NCBI GenBank assembly: GCA_944389105.1
Contig: CALXLD010000028.1
Span: 1 to 44,855, forward strand
DNA length: 44,855 nt
Source: an uncultured Spirochaetaceae bacterium
Lineage (GTDB): Bacteria > Spirochaetota > Spirochaetia > Sphaerochaetales > Sphaerochaetaceae
Direction of reading: 5' to 3'
The notes under the pieces are model-generated. The model worked only from the letters and a program-made list of their open reading frames with translations, ran no database searches and was not told where the DNA came from. This document shows, in pieces, positions 29,324-37,249 of the stretch. Numbering within the stretch: the stretch's first letter is position 1; the number at the start of each line of letters is the position of its first letter. The translations under genes and the position numbers were made by a program.

Positions 29324-31162
29324 ATGATAGAAAGGATGAAGAAAACCGTAGTGCTTGCATCTGCATCCCACAAGGCTGAGCTGCTTTCATCACTCAGGGA
29401 ACTGGGAGTGATGCACATTTCGGATATGGTCACGAAATCTGCAGCACTGGAAGAAATGGAAAAGAAGAGATCTGAGTATTCTTCAGTTCTTCAGACTCTC
29501 AGGGAAAGATGCGGTAAGAAGGCAGCTGTCTCCAAGCCTGAATGCAGGGATTTCCAGCTTGTGCATTCTTCTTTGTCGGCATTGCTTGCTGAAGAAGCAG
29601 AGCTGAAGGAGAATCTGGGATCAATGCTCGCAGAAAGGGACAGAATCGCTCCTTTGGGTGAATTTGACCCGGCATCCCTTAGCTCTCTTGCAGACTCTGG
29701 CATCGTGCTTTCCATATGGCTTGGAGGAAAGAAGGATATGGAAGCGCTCAGAAAGTCTGATACAAGCTTTATACCTCTGTCTTACTCAGGAAAGAGCATG
29801 GCTGCTGCGGTTATCGGAGAAGATATTCCATCAGGATTGGCTCTGACTCGCTTTAAGCTTCCATCATGTTCCCTCTCTGAGCTTGATACAAGGATTGTCT
29901 CCGCAAGGGAAAGGCTTAAGGAGATCGATGGCAAGATCAGGGCTGCAGCCTCTTATATGCCGCTTTATGAAGATGCACTGAAGAAGGAAGACTCAGAGAT
30001 AGTCTTTGAGCAGGTTACGGAGAGCGTTGCTGGCGATGATATCGTTTATCTTACAGGATACATTCCTGTATCAGATGTGGATAAGTTCATCGCATATGCA
30101 AAGAGCGAGAGCCTTGCTTATTCGCTCTCGGATCCAGGCCCTGATGACAATCCTCCTACAAAAGTCAGATACAAAGGCATTGTGAGGATAGTTAAGCCTG
30201 TCTTTGATATCCTTGGTACTGTTCCTGGATATAACGAATATGATATCTCTTCGTATTTCCTTGTTTTCTTCTCGCTGTTTTTTGCGATGATCATCGGAGA
30301 TGCGGGGTATGGAATCATCTTCATACTCATCGGTCTTATAATGCAGCTGAAGACGAAGAAATGCACGGATATCAATATTCTGATTTATGTACTTGGCGGG
30401 GCGACGGTTGTCTGGGGAGCTGTGACAGGTACATGGTTCGGTTCTCTCTCGATTCTTGAGAAGCTTCCATTCCTGCAGCATCTTGTCATACCTCAGATTG
30501 CCAATTATCCGGAGCTGTTCGGACTTGAAGCAGAGTATACGCAGAACATGCTTATGAAGTTCTGCTTCATGCTTGGTACTCTTCAGCTCTCGCTTGGAAG
30601 AGTAATAAATATAGTTACCAAGGCAAAGGCAAAGGATCTGTCGCTTGTTGCTGAAATCGGCTGGCTGATAGATGCTATCCTGATTTATTTCCTTGCTCTC
30701 AATCTTGTTATAGGGGAACCTTTCCCTATGAAGGTTATAGCTATCGGAGTAGGTACGGGATTCGTGCTTGTATGTCTTTTCTCGGCACAGGGGCCTGGAG
30801 TACCGTTTGGAACGGGCGTGAAGAAGAGCCTTGGAGGGTTCTTCACGACATTCCTCGATACAATATCGTGCTTCTCGAACCTGATGAGCTATATAAGGCT
30901 CTTTGCTGTCGGCATGGCATCTCTTGCTATTGCTCAGTCTTTTAACAGCATGGGCGGCGGCATGATGAATGGATTTGCTGCAGTCTTCGGCATACTCGTC
31001 ATAATAATAGGGCATGTCCTTAATCTTGTTATGGGCATTCTGTCTGTCGTCGTTCATGGCGTCAGGCTCAATCTACTGGAATTCTCCGGAGCGCTTGGAA
31101 TGGAGTGGGCCGGATACAAATACGAACCATTCAGGAAGATGGTGGAAGAAAAGAACAATTAA
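29324..31162 (+). CDS. atpI: V-type ATPase membrane subunit I (a subunit)
   Basis: The 612-residue subunit has a cytoplasmic N-terminal half (to about 300) and a C-terminal half with 7-8 membrane helices. Conserved segments are FFSLFFAMIIGDAGYG, the ion-path helix SCFSNLMSYIRLFAVGMASLAIA with its essential Arg, and a terminal VVHGVRLNLLEFSGA. It forms the half-channels that load ions onto the K ring. The gap to atpD is one base. Confidence 0.95.
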   Translation: MIERMKKTVVLASASHKAELLSSLRELGVMHISDMVTKSAALEEMEKKRSEYSSVLQTLRERCGKKAAVSKPECRDFQLVHSSLSALLAEEAELKENLGSMLAERDRIAPLGEFDPASLSSLADSGIVLSIWLGGKKDMEALRKSDTSFIPLSYSGKSMAAAVIGEDIPSGLALTRFKLPSCSLSELDTRIVSARERLKEIDGKIRAAASYMPLYEDALKKEDSEIVFEQVTESVAGDDIVYLTGYIPVSDVDKFIAYAKSESLAYSLSDPGPDDNPPTKVRYKGIVRIVKPVFDILGTVPGYNEYDISSYFLVFFSLFFAMIIGDAGYGIIFILIGLIMQLKTKKCTDINILIYVLGGATVVWGAVTGTWFGSLSILEKLPFLQHLVIPQIANYPELFGLEAEYTQNMLMKFCFMLGTLQLSLGRVINIVTKAKAKDLSLVAEIGWLIDAILIYFLALNLVIGEPFPMKVIAIGVGTGFVLVCLFSAQGPGVPFGTGVKKSLGGFFTTFLDTISCFSNLMSYIRLFAVGMASLAIAQSFNSMGGGMMNGFAAVFGILVIIIGHVLNLVMGILSVVVHGVRLNLLEFSGALGMEWAGYKYEPFRKMVEEKNN

Positions 31163-31172
31163 GGAGAGGTAA

Positions 31173-31610
31173 ATGGAAAATCTCGCTTATCTTGGTATGG
31201 CTTGCGCACTCTGCTTGTCTGCGCTTGGATCGGGTCTTGGAGTCAACTGCGCTGGACAGAGCGCTGTAGGTGGCTGGAAGAAATGCTATGCAGCAGGAAA
31301 ACCAGCTCCGTTCATCATGGTTGCGTTTGCAGGTGCACCACTTACCCAGACAATCTATGGATTCCTGCTGATGAACTTCATCCGTTCTGCTTTTGCAGGT
31401 GGAGCATCTCCTGTTCTCTGCCTTGGTGCAGGTGTGCTTGGCGGGCTTTCAATCGGCTTCTCCGCATGGTGGCAGGGAAAGATCGCAGCTGGTGCATCAG
31501 ATGCTCTCAGTGAGACCGGAAAGGGTACAGCTAACTACTTCATCGTTATCGGTATTGCAGAGACTGTAGCTCTCTTCACCCTTGTGTTCTGTCTCCTTCT
31601 TCTTGGCTGA
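31173..31610 (+). CDS. atpK: V-type ATPase rotor subunit K, sodium-type ligand set
   Basis: The 145-residue proteolipid has four helices as two hairpins, the duplicated form. The ion-binding Glu130 lies in GIAETVALF of the second hairpin. Thr58-Gln59 in APLTQTIYG and Gln101 in WWQGKIAA match Thr64, Gln65 and Gln110 that bind Na+ in Enterococcus hirae NtpK. Leu61 of that site is not matched. A sodium-coupled ring is therefore likely but inferred. AAGGAG precedes the ATG. Last gene of the operon. Confidence 0.93.
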   Translation: MENLAYLGMACALCLSALGSGLGVNCAGQSAVGGWKKCYAAGKPAPFIMVAFAGAPLTQTIYGFLLMNFIRSAFAGGASPVLCLGAGVLGGLSIGFSAWWQGKIAAGASDALSETGKGTANYFIVIGIAETVALFTLVFCLLLLG

Positions 31611-31630
31611 TGCCGAAACTGCAATAAATC

Positions 31631-31658
31631 AGAGGCTGTCATCCGGCAGCCTCTTTTT
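31631..31658 (+). terminator. Rho-independent terminator of the V-ATPase operon
   Basis: AGAGGCTG and CAGCCTCT pair around 8 bases and run into TTTTTATT. It starts 20 bp after the atpK stop. Confidence 0.9.
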
Positions 31659-31676
31659 ATTATGCAGAGAGCAGGA

Positions 31677-32519
31677 TCATCCTTTGATGAAATCCTTTAT
31701 CAGTCCAGCTTTCTCATATCCGTGTCTGTATAGCTTCCTGACATCTTCTCTTCTGTGTTTTGTTGTAGTTACTCCAAATGTATCATCGGGGGCAATCAGA
31801 AGGGCTTTTCCTTCTTTTTCAAGTTCAATCACATCCCTTAGCTGTCTGTTGTATGTAGCTGCCCGCAGCTCAAGAGCCTTTGCGCATTCCGGGTATTTTC
31901 TTGATAGGATGAACACTGCTTTCCTGTCTTTACCAGGATTCCTGAAATCATCGCGTCTCTTTGTGATTACTACGATTATTCTTTCTGCTCCCATATCAAA
32001 GGCTTTTCTGTATGGAATAGGATCTGAGACACCTCCATCGAAATAGGGGATATCGTCAATAATTGTAGGTCTGCAAAGTACCGGAATCGTACCGGATGCC
32101 TCTACTGCCCTCATTTCAAAAGGCGCAAGTGATGATTTCGGAAAATATACCGGCTTTCCAGAGAGCGCCTCGGTCGCGACAAGCGTCAGATCCTGGTCTG
32201 AAGCTGTATATGAAGCTATATCAAACGGATCTTCCTTCCCTGGAAATGAAATATCCTCATATATGTATTTCATATTCAGGAATGAGCCATGTCTTATCAG
32301 CTGCCAGAACCCCATGTATTCCTTTCTGTTCGGATATGTGTCGTAGAAGCGCAGACCCCTTCCTCTCTGCCCCGAAATATAGTTCGCAAGGTTTGAGGCC
32401 CCTGCAGAAACCCCTATGCAGCACTTGATACTGATATTCTCATCCAAAAGATAATCAGTAACACCGGCACCGAAAGCATCCCTCATGCCTCCGCCTATGT
32501 CAATTAACGCATATTTCAT
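31677..32519 (-). CDS. Patatin-like phospholipase (YjjU type)
   Basis: From Met 32519 the 280-residue protein has the patatin catalytic dyad region. The oxyanion loop is GGGMR (9-13), the nucleophile Ser38 lies in GVSAG, and the catalytic Asp is in YFDGGVSDP. It hydrolyses acyl esters of lipids; substrate unknown. Length and the GGGMRDAFGAGV start resemble E. coli YjjU. TTG 32528 is an alternative start, but AGGGA is better spaced for ATG 32519. It converges on the V-ATPase terminator. Confidence 0.88.
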   Translation of the reverse strand: MKYALIDIGGGMRDAFGAGVTDYLLDENISIKCCIGVSAGASNLANYISGQRGRGLRFYDTYPNRKEYMGFWQLIRHGSFLNMKYIYEDISFPGKEDPFDIASYTASDQDLTLVATEALSGKPVYFPKSSLAPFEMRAVEASGTIPVLCRPTIIDDIPYFDGGVSDPIPYRKAFDMGAERIIVVITKRRDDFRNPGKDRKAVFILSRKYPECAKALELRAATYNRQLRDVIELEKEGKALLIAPDDTFGVTTTKHRREDVRKLYRHGYEKAGLIKDFIKG

Positions 32520-32576
32520 TTTTTCCAATCCCTAGAAAAAGACTAACGCGTTTTTGGGCAGGGAACAAGGTTAAGT

Positions 32577-33374
32577 GTGTTGGCTGATTATTATATTTGC
32601 TGTATTGTCATGGCTATGAGTCTTACTGTTCTTTTTCTTGTTCCGTTTATCGGGACGCTGCTCGGCTCAGCTGCTGTCTATTTCTTCCATAAGGGAATAG
32701 GCATCAGGACAGGCAAGGTAATAACGGGTTTTGCAGGCGGGGTCATGATAGCTGCATCTGTCTGGTCTCTTCTGCTTCCTGCTATTGATGAATCTTCATA
32801 CTACACCGCAGCGGCTGGCTTTCTTCTGGGAATAGCCTTCCTCCTTCTTCTTGACACAGTTGTTCCTCATATACATGCGACAGCTGAGAAAGCAGAGGGA
32901 AAGGCTTCTGGACTATCCAGGTCATCACTGCTGATGCTTGCGGTCACTCTCCATAATATCCCGGAAGGAATGGCGGTTGGGGCAGCAGCTGCGGCCTCCA
33001 TTGCTGCAGATGGCGGCATTCCCTATACATCGGCACTTGCGCTTTCCCTGGGAATCGCGCTGCAGAATTTCCCCGAAGGGCTTATTGTCTCCATGCCGCT
33101 CTACAGAGCTGGGAAGAATAAGGGGAGAGCATTTCTTGAAGGAACCCTGTCTGGGATTGTCGAGCCAATAGGGGCTGTAATAGCCTTTATATTCGTCTCC
33201 ATGCTTCAGTCTCTTCTCCCGCTGCTGCTTTCCTTTGCCGCTGGCGCGATGTTCTATGTAGTTGTAGAAGAGCTTATCCCTGAGGCATCCGAGGGTGAGC
33301 ATTCCAATATTGGGACAATCGGAGCAGCTGTAGGATTTGCGCTTATGATGGTTCTCGATGGGATTTTCGGTTAA
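32577..33374 (+). CDS. ZIP-family divalent metal transporter
   Basis: Up to 265 residues with about eight helices. Metal-binding helix IV carries TLHNIPEGMAVG, and helix V carries LQNFPEGLIVS, the two signatures of ZIP/GufA carriers. GAMFYVVVEELIPEA is also typical. Likely imports or equilibrates zinc or other divalent cations across the inner membrane. The start is uncertain. TTG 32577 has no good ribosome binding site; ATG 32610 or 32616 just before SLTVLFLVPFIGTLLGS are equally possible. Confidence 0.88.
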   Translation: MLADYYICCIVMAMSLTVLFLVPFIGTLLGSAAVYFFHKGIGIRTGKVITGFAGGVMIAASVWSLLLPAIDESSYYTAAAGFLLGIAFLLLLDTVVPHIHATAEKAEGKASGLSRSSLLMLAVTLHNIPEGMAVGAAAAASIAADGGIPYTSALALSLGIALQNFPEGLIVSMPLYRAGKNKGRAFLEGTLSGIVEPIGAVIAFIFVSMLQSLLPLLLSFAAGAMFYVVVEELIPEASEGEHSNIGTIGAAVGFALMMVLDGIFG

Positions 33375-33435
33375 GATTGATATTTTGCAGTTATTGTGAG
33401 AAAATTTCTCATACATACCCTGTCTGGAGGTTTGT

Positions 33436-36400
33436 ATGCTCTCACTTTTCACTATTTCCGGTTTCAGATTATTCGCGGATACTGCAGAGCTGTCATTCAG
33501 AAGTGAAGCTATAACGGAGAATCAGGAGACACTTCTTGAAGGTGGCTATCTTCCTGCTGTCGTTCTGTTCGGCTCGAATGGAAGCGGAAAGAGCACTGTG
33601 ATAAAAGCCCTTGATTATCTTGTCAGGTTCATCTCGCTTCCTCTTCTTGCATCTGGGGAGAGCATCGGACATCCTGAATCAGGTTCTTTTTCTCTTCTCT
33701 ATTCATCAGGAAACAGCTATTACAGATATTCTCTTTCTGTAGCTGATGGCAGTGTAAGCAGCGAGAAGCTTGAGAGAATGGAGAAGGAGGACAGGCGTGC
33801 TTCGCTTCTTTTCTCGAGGAGCACAGATGAAGTCAGATATCATGGAGCTCTCAAGAATGTCGGGGTTGGCGATATCCCGTCAGATATCCCATTGCTGACG
33901 CTTCTCCGGGCAGAGCATCAGGATAATCCAGTTATTGAAGAAGCTTTCAAAGGTATTTCCGATACGATTTTATTTTCCGATGTAAGCTACTCTGAACTGT
34001 CTGCAGAAAGACAGCATATTGTCATTGAGATGCTGCAGGAGATGGGATTTGATGTGGTCGGAATCGGTGATGGATATGTGCATCATGGCAGTCAGATGAT
34101 TCCATTGTCAGAGGAAAGCGATGGACTAAGAGAGCTTATATCATTCCTTCCATCTGCTCTTACCGCACTCGAAGAGGGGAAGCTCCTTGCTGCGGATAAT
34201 CCATGCCCTTCGCTCCATCCTGCACTCAGAAGATATATCATAGGTTTATTCACTTCCAGAGTCTCGAACAGAAAGGGCAGTGCCATTCTGATGACGACTG
34301 CTGATATAACGCTTCTGGATATAAGCCTGCTGAGACGCGATGAAATCTATTTTGCTTCCGGTGCCGGTCTCAGCCGTCTTTCATCACTCAGGGATGCAGA
34401 AGGGCAGGGCGTGAGAAAAGATGCAAGGCTGCTTAAAAGCTACGAGAGCGGCGATTATGGCGCATATCCCTCAATAAAGCCACGGATAAACTGGGATGGG
34501 AAGAAGGTAGAAGAAAAAGGCGAAAGGAAGCTCTTCTCGATAAATAATCGCCGTTACCTTGGCAATAAATTCCGTATCACAAGATTCATAAGGGAAATAG
34601 CTGATGAAAACTGCGGAAGCTTCTCCTCATTTGCAGATATTTTCTCGGGGACGGGAAGCGTATCATATGCATTCAGGGACAAGAAGCTTATCCTGAATGA
34701 TTTCCTCTACTCTAATTATCTTGCAAATCTTGCCTGGTTCTCACCGGAGCATTTCCGGAAGGATAGACTTGAAGAACTTATTGATTCCTATAATGCGATG
34801 AACCCTGAAAAAGACAATTATATGTCGGACAATTTCTCTGATACATATTTCTCACGTGCAAACTGCAGGAAGATCGGGGCTATCCGGGAAGATATCGAGA
34901 AAAGGTATAGGACAGGGGAGCTGAATATGAGGGAGAAGGCCATTCTTGTGACTTCCCTTATTTACGCAATGGACAGAATAGCAGCAACCTGCGGCCATTA
35001 TGATGCTTATAGAAGCGGTGCAGACCTCAGTGCTTCACTTGAGCTGCGGATGCTCGATGCAGATGAATCCAACAATGATGGCAATGAAATCTTCAGCGAG
35101 GATTCCAATAAGCTTGCCAGACGGATAAAGGCGGATATTGTCTATATTGATCCTCCATATAATTCGCGGCAGTATTCTGATTCCTATCATCTTCTGGAGA
35201 ACGTTGCCAGATGGGAGAAAGGCCCTGTTGAAGGCAAGGCAAGGAAGATGGACAGGAAGGGGATGAAAAGCCTTTATTCTACAGTGCATGCAGGAGAAGT
35301 TTTCAGAGACCTTGTTTCCTCGCTTGATGCCAGGTACATTCTTCTTTCATATAACAATATGCACGAGAAGGGGGATGGACGCTCAAATGCGAAGATCTCC
35401 GATGAAACGATAATGGACATTCTTTCTGCAAAAGGAAGCGTGAAGGTCTTCTCAACATCCCATAAGCTTTTCTCTGCCGGAAAGAGCCATATCGAAGGCA
35501 ATGAGGAACGCATCTTCCTGTGTACTGTAAAAAGGGCCAGCAAAGAAAAGAAGGATTATATAGAGTCCCCGCTGAACTATATCGGCGGAAAAGGAAGGAT
35601 AATAAAGAACCTCCTTGATGTCTTCCCTGATGATATCGATACATTCGTTGATCTGTTTGCCGGAGGATGCACAGTCGGTGTTAATGTCCCATGCCGCCGC
35701 GTTGTCTTCAATGATTCAGATGCACGTCTTGTATCTCTTCTAAGGGAAATGAGGAAAGCTGACAAGGATCTCTTCTTCTCAGATATCTTCCAGGTAATCT
35801 CGGATTATGGGCTTTCCAGGACAGACAGATATGGATATGAGCATTACAATGCCGATTCATCGAAGGGCCTTGGTGCTGTTAATAAGGAGGCATATATCCA
35901 TCTCAGGAATGATTTCAATACGCTTTCCCTTGATGAGCATATGAGGGCAGTGATGCTCTATGTTCTTATAATCTTTGGATTTAATAATCAGATAAGATTC
36001 AATGATGATGGGGAATTCAATCTTCCGGTGGGAAAAAGGGATTTCAATTCAAGGATGCAGGAGAAACTTTCATCATTCATTGACAGGATAAAATCGATGG
36101 ATGCGCTTTTCCTTGATTCCGATTTCCGTACCGTGGATATACCATCATCTTCATTTGTCTATGCTGATCCTCCGTATCTTGTAACTACTGCGACTTACAA
36201 TGAAAAGCATGGATGGACTGAAAATGATGAAACATCGCTTCATGAGATTCTTGAGAAGCTTACGGAGAGAGGAATAAAATTTGCTTTGTCAAATACGCTG
36301 AGAAGCAGGGGAAAGGAGAATTCCTTCCTTCTTGCATGGCTTGAAAAGCATCCTGAATACAGAGTCGTGCATGTGGACAGAAGTTATGCAAACTCGAATT

Positions 36401-36456
36401 ATCATATAAAGGACAGGGATGCTGAATCAGATGAGGTGATCATCCTCAATTACTGA
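33436..36456 (+). CDS. Fusion: AAA15/RloA-like ATPase + FokI-type tandem adenine-N6 methyltransferases
   Basis: 1006 residues, GGAGG 7 bases before the ATG. Module 1 (about 1-348) is a full AAA15/COG1106-like ATPase: FTISGFRLF, Walker A GSNGSGKST (46-54), SDG signature (228-230), SLHP (259-262) and the terminal YGAYPSI. Its Walker B reads AADNPCPSLHP, Asn255 replacing the catalytic Glu, and the switch segment TTADITLLD has Ala289 for His. It may bind but hardly hydrolyse ATP. Module 2 (about 365-700) is a methyltransferase with RRYLGNKFR, SAM motif DIFSGTGS (401-408) and DPPYNSRQY (572-580), as in the N-terminal half of M.FokI. Module 3 (about 710-1006) is Dam/DpnM-like: LNYIGGKGR, DLFAGGCTVG (739-748) and DPPY (911-914). 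M.FokI carries two such domains methylating opposite strands of an asymmetric site. No endonuclease gene is adjacent. ORF unbroken, codon use ordinary. Confidence 0.88.
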   Translation: MLSLFTISGFRLFADTAELSFRSEAITENQETLLEGGYLPAVVLFGSNGSGKSTVIKALDYLVRFISLPLLASGESIGHPESGSFSLLYSSGNSYYRYSLSVADGSVSSEKLERMEKEDRRASLLFSRSTDEVRYHGALKNVGVGDIPSDIPLLTLLRAEHQDNPVIEEAFKGISDTILFSDVSYSELSAERQHIVIEMLQEMGFDVVGIGDGYVHHGSQMIPLSEESDGLRELISFLPSALTALEEGKLLAADNPCPSLHPALRRYIIGLFTSRVSNRKGSAILMTTADITLLDISLLRRDEIYFASGAGLSRLSSLRDAEGQGVRKDARLLKSYESGDYGAYPSIKPRINWDGKKVEEKGERKLFSINNRRYLGNKFRITRFIREIADENCGSFSSFADIFSGTGSVSYAFRDKKLILNDFLYSNYLANLAWFSPEHFRKDRLEELIDSYNAMNPEKDNYMSDNFSDTYFSRANCRKIGAIREDIEKRYRTGELNMREKAILVTSLIYAMDRIAATCGHYDAYRSGADLSASLELRMLDADESNNDGNEIFSEDSNKLARRIKADIVYIDPPYNSRQYSDSYHLLENVARWEKGPVEGKARKMDRKGMKSLYSTVHAGEVFRDLVSSLDARYILLSYNNMHEKGDGRSNAKISDETIMDILSAKGSVKVFSTSHKLFSAGKSHIEGNEERIFLCTVKRASKEKKDYIESPLNYIGGKGRIIKNLLDVFPDDIDTFVDLFAGGCTVGVNVPCRRVVFNDSDARLVSLLREMRKADKDLFFSDIFQVISDYGLSRTDRYGYEHYNADSSKGLGAVNKEAYIHLRNDFNTLSLDEHMRAVMLYVLIIFGFNNQIRFNDDGEFNLPVGKRDFNSRMQEKLSSFIDRIKSMDALFLDSDFRTVDIPSSSFVYADPPYLVTTATYNEKHGWTENDETSLHEILEKLTERGIKFALSNTLRSRGKENSFLLAWLEKHPEYRVVHVDRSYANSNYHIKDRDAESDEVIILNY

Positions 36457-37003
36457 CAAAGCTGTCTACCTCATACTCAAGGAGCGAGCAGTTTGAAGGA
36501 CTGAATTCCCTGTATTCAGAAAAAGTCCTGCTGTTGAAGTATGTGTCAATGATCCTGATCAGGGAAGCATGGCAGACAAGCAGGACATTCTGGCTGTATT
36601 CGCTTCTTATTCTGTCCATCAGGTTGTAGGCTCTTCTAGCTGCATCGACAACTGATTCCCCTCCGGGAAAGCGCATGAAGGGTTCATCCTTGAGGCTTCT
36701 GAACTCAGGATCATACAAGTCCTTCCCATCGAAAGTGCCGAAATCCATTTCATGAAGATCTTCTACGACTTCTGCTTTCAGACCTAATGCTTTCTCAATT
36801 GGCTCAGCTGTATCACGGGCACGGCGAAGAGGGGAGACGAGGATAACTTCTATTTTGTTTTTCTCCTGTTCGCTTTTCAGTCTTATAGCTAGCTCCACAG
36901 CCTGTTTCCTTCCTTCATCAGAAAGGTCTGCTTCTGCTATCCCGCAGACTTTGTGCATTTTGTTCCACTCCGTCTGTCCATGCCGTACAATAAATATCTT
37001 CAT
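36446..37003 (-). CDS. Histidine phosphatase / phosphoglycerate mutase-like protein
   Basis: From Met 37003 the protein has 185 residues. The phosphohistidine site is IVRHGQTEW at residues 5-13. The second Arg lies in VSPLRRARDTAE, the acid Glu in EMDFGTFDG, and the second His in LLVCHASLIR. The family removes phosphate from varied small molecules; substrate unknown. A frame extension to 37081 lacks homology, while AGAGGAAAGC stands before ATG 37003. Its 3' end overlaps the ATPase-methyltransferase gene by 11 bp, convergently. Confidence 0.88.
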   Translation of the reverse strand: MKIFIVRHGQTEWNKMHKVCGIAEADLSDEGRKQAVELAIRLKSEQEKNKIEVILVSPLRRARDTAEPIEKALGLKAEVVEDLHEMDFGTFDGKDLYDPEFRSLKDEPFMRFPGGESVVDAARRAYNLMDRIRSEYSQNVLLVCHASLIRIIDTYFNSRTFSEYREFSPSNCSLLEYEVDSFVSN

Positions 37004-37130
37004 GCTTTCCTCTTTTCTGAAGATATCATCATGTATCCTATTTGGACAACAGCAGTTCATTTCCATAAAAACTGCTTTCAAGCATTGACAATCATGTCAG
37101 AAAGAGTGTAAGCATAAGCCATGGGCAAAG

Positions 37131-37159
37131 GCGCTTTGGTATAATCCAAGGCGCTTTTT
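37131..37159 (+). terminator. Terminator-like hairpin with TATAAT loop upstream of amt
   Basis: GCGCTTTGG and CCAAGGCGC pair (one G-T wobble) around TATAAT and are followed by TTTTTC. The loop is a perfect -10 box, so the site could instead be a promoter with a dyad operator over it. Confidence 0.5.
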
Positions 37160-37186
37160 CTTATATTGAACCTATCCGGTACAATG

Positions 37187-37218
37187 GGGTGCATCGAAGA
37201 GAAGATGCACCCTTTTTT
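37187..37218 (+). terminator. Rho-independent terminator in the amt leader (possible attenuator)
   Basis: GGGTGCATC and GATGCACCC pair perfectly around 8 bases and run into TTTTTT. It sits 32 bp before the amt start codon with no plus-strand gene upstream, so it most likely controls readthrough into amt. Confidence 0.65.
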
Positions 37219-37249
37219 ATTCCGGGAAAGATATCTGGGAGGAGAGGAG

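Noticed and set aside
30071..31057. 328-codon frame antisense to atpI
   Set aside because: Shadow frame; composition rich in Arg, Ser, Tyr and His from reversed membrane codons, no start signal.
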